From the NCBI GenBank assembly GCA_934247335.1, contig CAKQJJ010000050.1, positions 1 to 8,337 of the forward strand: a DNA stretch of 8,337 nucleotides. The letters run 5' to 3'. This stretch comes from an uncultured Clostridia bacterium (GTDB lineage: Bacteria; Bacillota; Clostridia; Christensenellales; Pumilibacteraceae). Below, in pieces: positions 1-6,370 of the stretch. The notes beneath the pieces are model-generated. The model was given only the letters and a program-made list of their open reading frames with translations, did no database searches and was not told the DNA's origin. Each line of letters opens with the position of its first letter. Position 1 is the first letter of the stretch. The position numbers and the translations under genes were made by a program.

Positions 1-1080
1 GACCAGAATCACGTCGCGCATATCGACAAAACCAAGTGCAAAGAGTGTGGAGCATGCTCCAAAGTCTGCCCGTACAGCGCTATTCACAACTACAAACGCC
101 CCTGCGAAACCGCTTGTAAAGTTAAGGCAATCTCCATGGGTGCCGAAAAACAGGCTTCTATCGACAATAATAAGTGTATTTCCTGCGGCGCGTGCGTATA
201 TCAGTGCCCGTTCGGAGCTATCAGCGACAAATCGTATATCTTAAACGTAATCGACATGCTCAAAAAGAGCAAAGAGGACGATAAAATCAAGGTGTACGCC
301 GTCGTCGCTCCGTCCATTTCCAGCCAGTTTACCTATGCGAAACTCGGACAGGTTATCACCGGACTTAAAGAACTGGGCTTCCACACCGTAATCGAGGCTG
401 CTCTCGGCGCGGATATGGTGGCTCAGGCGGAGAGTAAAGAACTGGTGGAAAAGGGCTTCCTCACAAGCTCGTGCTGCCCGGCGTTCGTCGATTTCATCGA
501 GAAAAACTATCCCTCGCTCAAACAGTTCGTGTCGCACAACCTTTCGCCTATGGCAACCATCGCCAAGTATATCAAGGAACACGAGGAAGGCTCGAAGATC
601 GTTTTCATCGGACCGTGCACCGCAAAGAAAATGGAAGTCCGCAAGGAAGAAGTCAAAAAGTACGTGGATGAAGTTATCACGTTCGAGGAATTGCAGGCGC
701 TGTTCGACAGCAGAGATCTGGATATCACCACGCTCGAAGAAGGCGTTCTGGACAACGCTTCCTATTTCGGCAGAATATTCGCGCGCAGCGGAGGACTTTC
801 CGACGCCGTTGCCGAAGGACTGAAAGAACAGGGTATCACCGATTTCATATTAAAGCCCTGCGCTTGCGACGGTATAGAGGAATGCAAGCTCGCTCTGCTT
901 AAAAAGAGTAAAAATCTGCTTGACGCCAACTTTATCGAGGGTATGGCGTGCGTGGGCGGATGTATCGGCGGAGCAGGCTGCCTTACTCACGGCGAAAAGA
1001 ACAAGGCGGAAGTGGACAAGTACGGCAAACAGGCGCTTGAAAAAACCATTGCCGACGCAGTTTCCGTTCTTAAAAAGTAA
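1..1080 (+). CDS. Monomeric [FeFe] hydrogenase, group B type (5'-truncated by window)
   Basis: This enzyme interconverts protons and H2 using ferredoxin-type electrons in the cytoplasm during fermentation. The reading frame is open from base 1, so the start and an N-terminal portion lie outside the window; 359 codons are present, ending at TAA 1078-1080. Two [4Fe-4S] motifs of CxxCxxCxxxCP form are visible, with Cys codons at 37, 46, 55 and 67 and at 175, 184, 193 and 205. A PCxxxC element lies between them (Cys codons 103 and 115). The three H-cluster signatures follow: L1 TSSCCPAF (460-483), L2 IGPCTAKKMEV (607-639) and L3 EGMACVGGCIGG (937-972). All four cluster-binding cysteines and the proton-relay cysteine of SCC are kept. 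L2 has Gly where the common form MPC has Met, and L3 has ACVGG rather than ACPGG; from memory of the family this suits group B (CpIII-like) enzymes better than group A. A strong terminator follows at 1276-1310. The family is certain; the subgroup is likely. Confidence 0.95.
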   Translation, partial: DQNHVAHIDKTKCKECGACSKVCPYSAIHNYKRPCETACKVKAISMGAEKQASIDNNKCISCGACVYQCPFGAISDKSYILNVIDMLKKSKEDDKIKVYAVVAPSISSQFTYAKLGQVITGLKELGFHTVIEAALGADMVAQAESKELVEKGFLTSSCCPAFVDFIEKNYPSLKQFVSHNLSPMATIAKYIKEHEEGSKIVFIGPCTAKKMEVRKEEVKKYVDEVITFEELQALFDSRDLDITTLEEGVLDNASYFGRIFARSGGLSDAVAEGLKEQGITDFILKPCACDGIEECKLALLKKSKNLLDANFIEGMACVGGCIGGAGCLTHGEKNKAEVDKYGKQALEKTIADAVSVLKK

Positions 1081-1140
1081 CGATTTTTTTTGGAAAAACT
1101 TTTTTCGCGGATAAAAATCCGTTGCGATAAAAGCTGCGAT

Positions 1141-1163
1141 AAAAAAAGTCCAAACGTTTGGAC
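1141..1163 (-). terminator. Possible intrinsic terminator for leftward transcription
   Basis: Read on the minus strand, the palindrome GTCCAAACGTTTGGAC is followed directly by seven T residues (1147-1141). That gives a 6-bp stem with a 4-nt ACGT loop, or a longer 14-bp stem if it pairs with the second palindrome copy. It lies about 180 bp beyond the stop of the minus-strand lipoprotein gene and would act as a backup to the hairpins at 1218-1249 and 1276-1301. The shape fits, but the palindrome may have another role. Confidence 0.4.
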
Positions 1164-1201
1164 TACGTGGCGACTATCCCCGGAAAATCCAAACGTTTGG
1201 A
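1148..1201. repeat. Duplicated perfect palindrome TCCAAACGTTTGGA, 39 bp centre to centre
   Basis: Two identical 14-bp palindromes lie at 1149-1162 and 1188-1201. The first extends to 16 bp as GTCCAAACGTTTGGAC (1148-1163). Both are self-complementary around a central CG, the symmetry expected of a LacI/GalR-family operator, and being identical they could also pair with each other as a 14-bp stem around a 25-nt loop. They sit between two convergent genes, not in front of either, so an ordinary operator role for these neighbours is not obvious. Alternatives are a paired terminator structure, a dispersed repeat, or a binding site for a chromosome-organising protein. The repeat itself is certain; its function is unknown. 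Confidence 0.6.
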
Positions 1202-1217
1202 AGTAACAGAATAAACT

Positions 1218-1249
1218 AAAACGAGTTCGGTTTTTGCCGGGCTCGTTTT
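1218..1249. terminator. Bidirectional terminator-like hairpin
   Basis: AAAACGAG (1218-1225) pairs with CTCGTTTT (1242-1249). TTCGG (1226-1230) pairs inside it with CCGGG (1237-1241, two G-U pairs), leaving a 6-nt TTTTTG loop, for 13 bp in total. The A/T ends of the stem supply U residues in either transcript, followed by TTTTAGTTTATT when read leftward. It lies between convergent genes, as expected of a shared terminator. Confidence 0.6.
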
Positions 1250-1275
1250 GCATGTAATTTGTTTATAATCAAAAA

Positions 1276-1310
1276 CAGACCGCGGAAAAATACGCAGTCT
1301 GCTTTTTTTT
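1276..1310 (+). terminator. Rho-independent terminator of the hydrogenase gene
   Basis: CAGAC-C-GCG (1276-1284) pairs with CGC-A-GTCTG (1293-1301) around an 8-nt A-rich loop, with one C/A mismatch, and is followed by C and eight T residues (1303-1310). This is a classic intrinsic terminator for rightward transcription leaving the hydrogenase. Read leftward, the same hairpin is followed by TTTTT (1275-1271), so it probably also ends the lipoprotein transcript, whose stop codon lies 43 bp away. Confidence 0.8.
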
Positions 1311-1343
1311 GTAGTGGTGTTTAAGGTTTAGTCGGCTAAGGCT

Positions 1344-2663
1344 TTACTCTTCGTAAGTTTTGGGCGAGATTACTACTTTTTCGTACTCGTCGATAAAGTA
1401 GTCGGCAAAGGAGGACGCCATAAATTCGTCGGGAAGGGTAAATTCTTTTTCGTTGAAGTAATATCTGTTCTTATACCAGAAATTCAGCGCGTGTACGAAA
1501 TCGAAACGAGCCAAGCCGTTCTTATCGTGATTGACGGCAAGAATTACCATTCCGCTTACAAAGCCGTACTGTTCGATAAAGACTTTAATATAACCGTCGT
1601 TCTCGTTGGTGTAATCGACGCAAATGCTGTCGCCGAGCTTAAATTTGTGTTCCTTTTCATATTGCACCGAGCCCTGCATATGAGAAGTAGTCGTTCCTAC
1701 TGCGCAGAACGTGAAATCCAATACAGATTCTCCATGTGTGGGCTTTCCTTTATTGGTGAATTTAAGCTGGCTTTGAGCGGTGCTGTTTCCGTTTCTTACG
1801 ACGTCGATTTGCAGCCCTACGAGTCCCGGATACTCATATTCGTTTTCCATGTAATAGCTTGTGTTGTTGCCTTTGGTTTTTACTTCGGTTTGCGAAGCTT
1901 TGCCTGCTATTATATCGTCCATTATGCCGAAAGCTTGGTCCGCGGTGATAGAGTTACCGTCTTTTTTAATCAGCGTTTGCGATTCTTCGATGAGGTTGTT
2001 GTATCCGCATAAGTTTATGAGGGTAAATCCAACCACCGCTTCGCCTTTTTTTACTACTATTTCAACGTATGGATTAACCCTTTTGGGCTGATATGAAATG
2101 TCGGTTTCCGTAACGCCGGAAAGTTGAGTTACGGTAGGCTCGGCGGAGTGTCTGTTCAGGTATACGCCGGAGCCGATCACCTTCAAATCCATGGTCATAT
2201 CGTTGCCGGAAGAAGTTAACGTAATCGGATGAAATATGTAGGATAAGGGAGAGGGTCTTACGTTGTGAGTAATAACGTAATTTTCGTCGCCGTATTCGCC
2301 CGTGGTGGTGATTGTACAATCGGTTGACCATTCGTTTATGCCGAAGTCGGATTTGTAGCGGTTGGGAGTATTTATTCTCCATAACCTCGTTTCGTTGGCA
2401 AGATTATTTAATTCTTCCTCGCTTTTTACGTTCGGTATTTGGCTTTTTACGTTTTCCAGGTAATCCTTGACGTAGCGTTCAAGGTAGCCGGAAAAATACT
2501 CCGGCGAATCGGCTATCATCTTGTCAATCGACTCGATTTGTTTTTGTTTAAGCTGCTCGAGGTTTGCGTCTGCGTTGTCGTTCTGTTTTTCGCATGCCGT
2601 AAACGAGAACGCCGTGAAAATACACGCGACCACAAGCAATAAGCTTATCAGTGTCTTTTTCAT
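1344..2663 (-). CDS. Lipoprotein of unknown family
   Basis: The 439-aa product starts with a lipoprotein signal: basic MKK, a hydrophobic stretch, and SFTAC with the probable lipidated Cys at residue 24, followed by the hydrophilic EKQNDN. VVAC at 11-14 is a weaker lipobox. It should be anchored to the outer face of the cytoplasmic membrane. Residues about 30-95 look helical and charged (repeated Leu/Lys/Glu, possible short coiled coil). Residues about 100-390 look beta-rich, with many Thr, Asn, Tyr and Gly. The tail is aromatic and acidic and ends KTYEE. I recognise no catalytic motif or named domain. The start is well supported: AAGGAG at 2679-2674 lies 10 nt before ATG, and a consensus promoter precedes it. 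The upstream minus-strand neighbour is also exported, but the 200-bp gap with its own promoter suggests separate transcription. A role in cell-surface binding or envelope upkeep is possible but unproven. Confidence 0.9.
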   Translation of the reverse strand: MKKTLISLLLVVACIFTAFSFTACEKQNDNADANLEQLKQKQIESIDKMIADSPEYFSGYLERYVKDYLENVKSQIPNVKSEEELNNLANETRLWRINTPNRYKSDFGINEWSTDCTITTTGEYGDENYVITHNVRPSPLSYIFHPITLTSSGNDMTMDLKVIGSGVYLNRHSAEPTVTQLSGVTETDISYQPKRVNPYVEIVVKKGEAVVGFTLINLCGYNNLIEESQTLIKKDGNSITADQAFGIMDDIIAGKASQTEVKTKGNNTSYYMENEYEYPGLVGLQIDVVRNGNSTAQSQLKFTNKGKPTHGESVLDFTFCAVGTTTSHMQGSVQYEKEHKFKLGDSICVDYTNENDGYIKVFIEQYGFVSGMVILAVNHDKNGLARFDFVHALNFWYKNRYYFNEKEFTLPDEFMASSFADYFIDEYEKVVISPKTYEE

Positions 2664-2725
2664 TGTTCATTCACTCCTTAAAAATATAACTCGGTCGGAT
2701 ATATTTTTATATTTTCTATATTTAT

Positions 2726-2754
2726 ATTATATTGCATCTATTGTGTTTTGTCAA
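2726..2754 (-). promoter_or_regulatory. Consensus sigma-A promoter of the lipoprotein gene
   Basis: On the minus strand, TTGACA (2754-2749) and TATAAT (2731-2726) are separated by exactly 17 bp; both hexamers are perfect. Transcription is expected to start near 2719, giving a leader of about 55 nt that contains the AAGGAG ribosome binding site. The surroundings are very AT-rich. A perfect promoter with no obvious overlapping operator suggests strong expression. Confidence 0.85.
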
Positions 2755-2805
2755 TATATTTTAACCACTTTTTGTAAAAAATTTTGTCGGGATGCGAAAG
2801 ATGAT

Positions 2806-2834
2806 AAAGGTTGCGAAAAAAATCCGCAACCTTT
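2806..2834 (-). terminator. Stem-loop downstream of the GLUG-repeat gene, probable terminator
   Basis: AAAGGTTGCG (2806-2815) pairs perfectly with CGCAACCTTT (2825-2834) around a 9-nt loop, starting 29 bp past the stop codon of the minus-strand GLUG gene. The position suits a terminator. However, the downstream leftward sequence is ATCATCTTTCGC rather than a clear T run, so termination may be partial, or the stem may instead protect the mRNA 3' end. Confidence 0.5.
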
Positions 2835-2863
2835 ACCGCAATTAAAAAAGGGATATATTGTGT

Positions 2864-4642
2864 TTACAGAGCGTGTCCTACAAGGCGTGAACCTACATAT
2901 TGTGCCTGGTCCCACGAATAACTCCACGGCCAGAATCCCCATTTTTCGGTGTGCAGGTTGTTTCCTGTAACTTTGCAGGAAACGTTGTACTTGCAACCGG
3001 CTATGTCGCTCTCGTAGCCTCTGCCGCATACGTATCCTAATTCGGGTGCAAAGCTTCTGCCGCCGTGCGAGGAGTCTACGCTGTCGTTTGCGCTGGAAAC
3101 GGTAACGCTGGACAATTCGCATGTGCTGATTTCACAGCTACTGTTTTCAATTCTTTCGCAAAATCCTGCAATGCCGCCTGCTCTGCCGTAATGAGAGGAG
3201 GGATAATAACTTGCCGAAGTGGTCGGGAAGCCGTTGTAGCAACTGATGTTGGAGCCGCTTACCTTTGTTTTGGCTATACTAGCTTGATTGATGCCTGCCA
3301 CCCCGCCTACGTTTCCCGAATAGATATGCAGCTCTACGCCGTTGACCGTATTGCTGTATTCATTAGTGTCGGCGTCTATACTGCCCGAAATTGTTCCTTG
3401 ATTGACGCCAACCATGCCGCCCACGTTTCCGGTGCATATACAAGTGAAAGCGGTGACGGTGCAACTGCTGATTGTTCCGGTGTTTGTTCCGCACAATCCG
3501 CCGACGTTTGCCATGGTATTGGAATTTACGATGATGGGCGCGTATGTCTTGGAAACGCCTACTTCGCAGCGGGTTATGCTTGCCTGTTTGTTGATTGCCG
3601 CAATAGTTCCGATATTAATCGTATCGGAAAGGTTTACGCTGCCGGTTACGGTTATTTCTGAACTGCTGATTGTCAAATCGTAGACGGGACCTGTCAGAGT
3701 GCCGAATATGCCGATTTTTTCGATTGCCGGTCCGTTGTATTTCAATTTAACTATTCTGTATCCGTTACCGTAAAAGTTGCCTTTAAAATTTTCGATCGGT
3801 GCGTGTTTTCCGAGATCGTATAAGTCAATGTCTTTTCCGAGACACCAGTTTCCGGTGGGACGTTTTCTCATTTCTTCAAATGCGTTTTCGTTTAATATCA
3901 CGGTTGCATTTAAAAACGGGTTATGAGGAAGAGTTTCTTTAAAAGTTATGTATGTAATTGCACTGTCATAAGTAACCGTGCTTGTTTCTGTTTGTTTCTC
4001 ATTTGTGTAATAAGTGTTTATCCAGGCAACGTCGTTTGAGGGTTGTACATTGTATTTCATCACTTTACCGGCAAATCCAGGCTTATGAGTCCACGAATTA
4101 TCGGATGCGTTGTATCTCATAAAGTGATAATCGCCTGCTTTTTGTTCGGCATTGAGCGTCGTCTGGTAGCGATAGCAAATAAGAGTCGTGTCGGAGGAGA
4201 TACTCTGAGGCATCGTGTCGGATATAGTAATATTCGTGCATTTCAAAGTTTCGAGATCGCGTTTTACATAATCGACTATGCTTTCCTTATAATTTGCCGC
4301 TGTTTTATCCGACATATATTCTCTCGGAGTATCATCGTCGATTTTGTTGCCGGAAAACGCCCCGGGATTATAGCCGCTATATAGTCTTTGCGGATCGAGA
4401 TCCGGGTCATACAATACGTTATGCCTGTTTAACGAAAATGCGTAACAATTGAAGAAATTTTTCCAGCGCTTGTACTGAGGCCCATCGTAATAGTTTGCAT
4501 ACGCCGGATCTTCGACGCTGTCCGAAAATCCGAGTGTGGGGCTGTCCGCCGCAAATACTTTGGGTGCTTGCAGCAGCGTAAAACATGCCGTAAGAGTCAA
4601 CGCAAGCGTCAGAATACATAGTGTTAGTTTTTTTCTGATCAT
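2864..4642 (-). CDS. Secreted GLUG-repeat protein with putative N-terminal cysteine peptidase-like domain
   Basis: The predicted 592-aa exported protein starts at ATG 4642; an in-frame GTG at 4654 falls inside the ribosome binding site and is rejected. The signal peptide runs from MIRKK to a likely signal peptidase I site after VFA at residue 31. LTAC at 17-20 could instead be a lipobox, but hydrophobic residues follow it. Residues about 60-200 contain NCYAFSL (Cys66) and DYHFMR-8-THKPG (His173, His186). I read these as a possible Cys-His peptidase-like or amidase-like domain of the NCYA...HF.R....W.HK.G kind; this is inference. Residues about 265-310 have the GKDIDL...NFKGNFYGNGYRI pattern that commonly precedes GLUG repeats. 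About six GLUG-like units follow (near 311-332, 343-362, 378-396, 405-422, 443-463, 485-504), for example NVGGLCGTNTGTI and NVGGMVGVNQGTI, expected to form a beta-helix-like surface module. Sixteen cysteines lie after the signal peptide. The end is aromatic-rich, with no LPXTG motif or membrane anchor. Its target is unknown. Confidence 0.85.
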   Translation of the reverse strand: MIRKKLTLCILTLALTLTACFTLLQAPKVFAADSPTLGFSDSVEDPAYANYYDGPQYKRWKNFFNCYAFSLNRHNVLYDPDLDPQRLYSGYNPGAFSGNKIDDDTPREYMSDKTAANYKESIVDYVKRDLETLKCTNITISDTMPQSISSDTTLICYRYQTTLNAEQKAGDYHFMRYNASDNSWTHKPGFAGKVMKYNVQPSNDVAWINTYYTNEKQTETSTVTYDSAITYITFKETLPHNPFLNATVILNENAFEEMRKRPTGNWCLGKDIDLYDLGKHAPIENFKGNFYGNGYRIVKLKYNGPAIEKIGIFGTLTGPVYDLTISSSEITVTGSVNLSDTINIGTIAAINKQASITRCEVGVSKTYAPIIVNSNTMANVGGLCGTNTGTISSCTVTAFTCICTGNVGGMVGVNQGTISGSIDADTNEYSNTVNGVELHIYSGNVGGVAGINQASIAKTKVSGSNISCYNGFPTTSASYYPSSHYGRAGGIAGFCERIENSSCEISTCELSSVTVSSANDSVDSSHGGRSFAPELGYVCGRGYESDIAGCKYNVSCKVTGNNLHTEKWGFWPWSYSWDQAQYVGSRLVGHAL

Positions 4643-4650
4643 AGTGTTTA

Positions 4651-4658
4651 CCACCTTT
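4651..4658 (-). promoter_or_regulatory. Ribosome binding site that fixes the GLUG gene start
   Basis: AAAGGTGG on the minus strand (4658-4651) ends 8 nt before ATG 4642-4640, ideal spacing. The alternative in-frame GTG (4654-4652) lies within this element and has no site of its own, so the ATG is preferred and the signal peptide begins MIRKK. Confidence 0.75.
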
Positions 4659-4669
4659 TATTGATAGTA

Positions 4670-4687
4670 TAAGGCTTTGTCGCCTTA
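4670..4687 (-). promoter_or_regulatory. Short stem-loop at the 5' end of the GLUG gene leader
   Basis: TAAGGC (4670-4675) pairs with GCCTTA (4682-4687) around a 6-nt loop. The predicted transcription start is near 4690, so the hairpin would lie almost at the 5' end of a leader of about 48 nt. Such 5' stems can stabilise mRNA. It does not cover the ribosome binding site, and no ligand-binding riboswitch is recognisable. Confidence 0.4.
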
Positions 4688-4696
4688 CCCGCTTTC

Positions 4697-4725
4697 ATTC
4701 TACAACCCGCATATGCTTCGGTCAA
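4697..4725 (-). promoter_or_regulatory. Near-consensus sigma-A promoter of the GLUG gene
   Basis: On the minus strand, TTGACC (4725-4720) and TAGAAT (4702-4697) are separated by 17 bp; each hexamer matches consensus at five of six bases. It lies directly upstream of the ribosome binding site and ATG 4642 and points away from the divergent MATE promoter. Confidence 0.75.
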
Positions 4726-4732
4726 TATGATT

Positions 4733-4762
4733 TTTTGTCGGGTTTTGGGAGATTTTGTCGAA
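4733..4762. repeat. Directly repeated TTTTGTCG element upstream of the GLUG promoter
   Basis: TTTTGTCGGG (4733-4742) and TTTTGTCGAA (4753-4762) are direct repeats with 20-bp spacing, about two helical turns. They begin 7 bp upstream of the leftward -35 box. The same 10-mer TTTTGTCGGG occurs at 2782-2791, upstream of the lipoprotein promoter, in the same orientation. The placement suits an activator site, but the motif is short and T-rich, so chance is possible. Confidence 0.35.
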
Positions 4763-4834
4763 TTTTTTCACAATCGATTTATTTTTCGGGCGCCGCGGAA
4801 ATTTTTTATCGAAAGGCAGAGCCGGGTTTTACGG

Positions 4835-4863
4835 TTGATTTAAATCGATAAAGGTGGTATAAT
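4835..4863 (+). promoter_or_regulatory. Extended -10 promoter of the MATE gene with palindrome in the spacer
   Basis: TTGATT (4835-4840) and a perfect TATAAT (4858-4863) are 17 bp apart, and TG at 4855-4856 gives the extended -10 form TGGTATAAT. The perfect palindrome GATTTAAATC (4837-4846) overlaps the -35 box and spacer, and widens to 14 bp with one mismatched pair. A repressor bound there would block polymerase, so it is a candidate operator for drug- or stress-responsive control. No regulator gene is next to it. Confidence 0.75.
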
Positions 4864-4896
4864 ACCTTACGAAAAACACGAAAGAAAGGTAATTTA

Positions 4897-6309
4897 ATGA
4901 AAAACGCAACCGAACAACTGGAAAAAGGAAAAATTCTGCCGCTCGTATTCAAACTTACGGTGCCTGCCGTAATTGCGCAACTGGTCACGTTTTTATATAA
5001 CGTCGTAGACCGCATTTACGTAGCGAAAACCGAAAACGGAATGGCCGCTCTGGCGGCGCTCGGGATAGTGCTGCCGGTAACGCTTATTATTTCGTCGTTT
5101 GCCAACCTCGTGGGAATGGGCGGCTCTCCGCGCGCAAGCATGAAACTGGGCGAGGGCGACCAAAAGGAAGCCAATAAAATATTCAATCTCTCGGTAGTGA
5201 TGCTTACCGCTTTCGGAATTATAATAAGCCTTGTTGCGTTCTTTTTCGCCCGGCAGATAGTGGTGGCGTTCGGCTGCCCGGATACCGCCGTCGATTTTGC
5301 GCAAAGCTATCTCGAAATTTACGCGCTCGGAACGCTTTTCGTCATATTCGCCCAGGGCGTAAATCCGTTTATCACGGCGCAGGGCTACTCGGTTACGGCA
5401 ATGTTGTCGGTACTTATCGGAGCGGTTGCCAACATAGCGCTCGATCCGCTGTTTATTTTCGCGTTCGGAATGGGTGTGAAGGGCGCAGCGCTTGCCACTA
5501 TTTTGTCGCAGGCGATATCGTTCGTGTGGATAGCGATTTTCGTGTTTTCGCCCAGGAACGCGTTCCGTCTTAAATTCAAGGACATGAGCTTCAGCTTAAA
5601 GCGCGTGTTTTCTATCCTGTCCCTCGGTTTTTCGCCGTTCGTGATGACCATTACCGAGTGCGCCATTCAGATAGTTTTCAACGTAAATCTCAATATGGCT
5701 ACCGGCGGAGATAAGGACTACACGGCGGCGCTTACCATAATGCTGAGCGCCTTGCAGCTTATTTCGCTGCCGCTTAACGGACTGGGCTACGGAATGCAGC
5801 CGTTCGTAAGCTACAATTACGGTAAGGGCAACACCGACAGGCTTAAACGGGGAATAAAGGACGTGACGATAATCGCGTTCGTGTTCGGAACCACGCTGTG
5901 GCTGGTTTCCATGCTGTTCCCCGGTATCTACGCATTTATGTTCTCGGCAAGCGACAACGTGCGGGAGATAGTGGTAAAATACGCGCCGCTGTTTCTGATG
6001 GGCTCGGTAATGTTCTTCGTGCAGATGACGCTTCAGAATATAAACGTGGCGCTTGGAAGAGCGGGATCGGCGCTTATTCTCGCCGTTACGAGAAAAGTGA
6101 TAATTCTGATACCGCTGTGCTTCGTTTTAACGCACTTTTTCGGCTTCGTGGGCGTTTATATGTCGGAAGGCATCGCCGACCTTACCGCGGGAATAATAAC
6201 TGCCGTCGCGCTGTTTACCGGCTTTCCCCGCGCGTTTAAAAAGCGCGAACGCGAGCTTGCCGTAGCCGCTCAGGCGGAGATTGCGAGAAACGACGAGAAA
6301 AAGAACTGA
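4897..6309 (+). CDS. MATE family multidrug efflux transporter, MepA-like
   Basis: This 470-aa inner-membrane antiporter is of the length usual for the family and appears intact. MATE pumps export cationic drugs, dyes or metabolites using a Na+ or H+ gradient. The N-terminus KGKILPLVFKLTVPAVIAQ, then LYNVVDRIYVAK with Asp38-Arg39 in helix 1, and GMGGSPRASMKLGEGD (73-88) are typical of the MepA branch. Two MATE half-domains are visible: DPLFIFAFGMGVKGAALAT (183-201) closes the first, and PLNGLGYGMQPFVSYNYG (292-309) is the corresponding signature in the second. About twelve hydrophobic segments can be picked out. The C-terminal tail (about 446-470) is charged and cytoplasmic. The start is supported by AAAGG at 4885-4889, 7 nt before ATG, and by the promoter at 4835-4863. 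The next gene begins 106 bp on, with its own promoter. The substrate cannot be predicted from sequence. Confidence 0.95.
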   Translation: MKNATEQLEKGKILPLVFKLTVPAVIAQLVTFLYNVVDRIYVAKTENGMAALAALGIVLPVTLIISSFANLVGMGGSPRASMKLGEGDQKEANKIFNLSVVMLTAFGIIISLVAFFFARQIVVAFGCPDTAVDFAQSYLEIYALGTLFVIFAQGVNPFITAQGYSVTAMLSVLIGAVANIALDPLFIFAFGMGVKGAALATILSQAISFVWIAIFVFSPRNAFRLKFKDMSFSLKRVFSILSLGFSPFVMTITECAIQIVFNVNLNMATGGDKDYTAALTIMLSALQLISLPLNGLGYGMQPFVSYNYGKGNTDRLKRGIKDVTIIAFVFGTTLWLVSMLFPGIYAFMFSASDNVREIVVKYAPLFLMGSVMFFVQMTLQNINVALGRAGSALILAVTRKVIILIPLCFVLTHFFGFVGVYMSEGIADLTAGIITAVALFTGFPRAFKKRERELAVAAQAEIARNDEKKN

Positions 6310-6370
6310 CCTGAAAAAGTCTTTGAGGTTTGTTTTTTAGCGGATATGAGTGAAATAACGCGCCCGAAAG

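Noticed and set aside
1107..1147. CGGATAAAAATCCG hairpin and the tandem TGCGATAAAA motif after the hydrogenase
   Set aside because: The stem is only 5 bp with no downstream T run on the plus strand, and the direct repeat is short and A-rich.
1491..2012. A 173-codon plus-strand reading frame
   Set aside because: It lies wholly inside the lipoprotein gene on the opposite strand, has no ribosome binding site or promoter, and reads as an antisense shadow.
2867..2945. Cell-wall sorting signal at the C-terminus of the GLUG protein
   Set aside because: The tail is aromatic-rich (KWGFWPWSYSW) but has no LPXTG-like motif, hydrophobic helix or basic end.
3400..3520. Repeated codon blocks in the GLUG gene as a possible CRISPR array or DNA repeat
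   Set aside because: The similarity is at protein level (NVGG.xGxNxG units) with irregular DNA spacing and no identical repeats.
3065..3661. A 198-codon plus-strand reading frame
   Set aside because: It is antisense to the repetitive GLUG region; the low-complexity Ala/Cys/Val product and lack of translation signals point to a shadow.
4640..4654. GTG at 4654 as start of the GLUG protein
   Set aside because: It falls within the AAAGGTGG ribosome binding site that is correctly spaced for ATG 4642.
6310..6345. Possible terminator after the MATE gene (CTGAAAAA with TTTTTTAG)
   Set aside because: The pairing is almost all A-U with a 14-nt loop; too weak to call.
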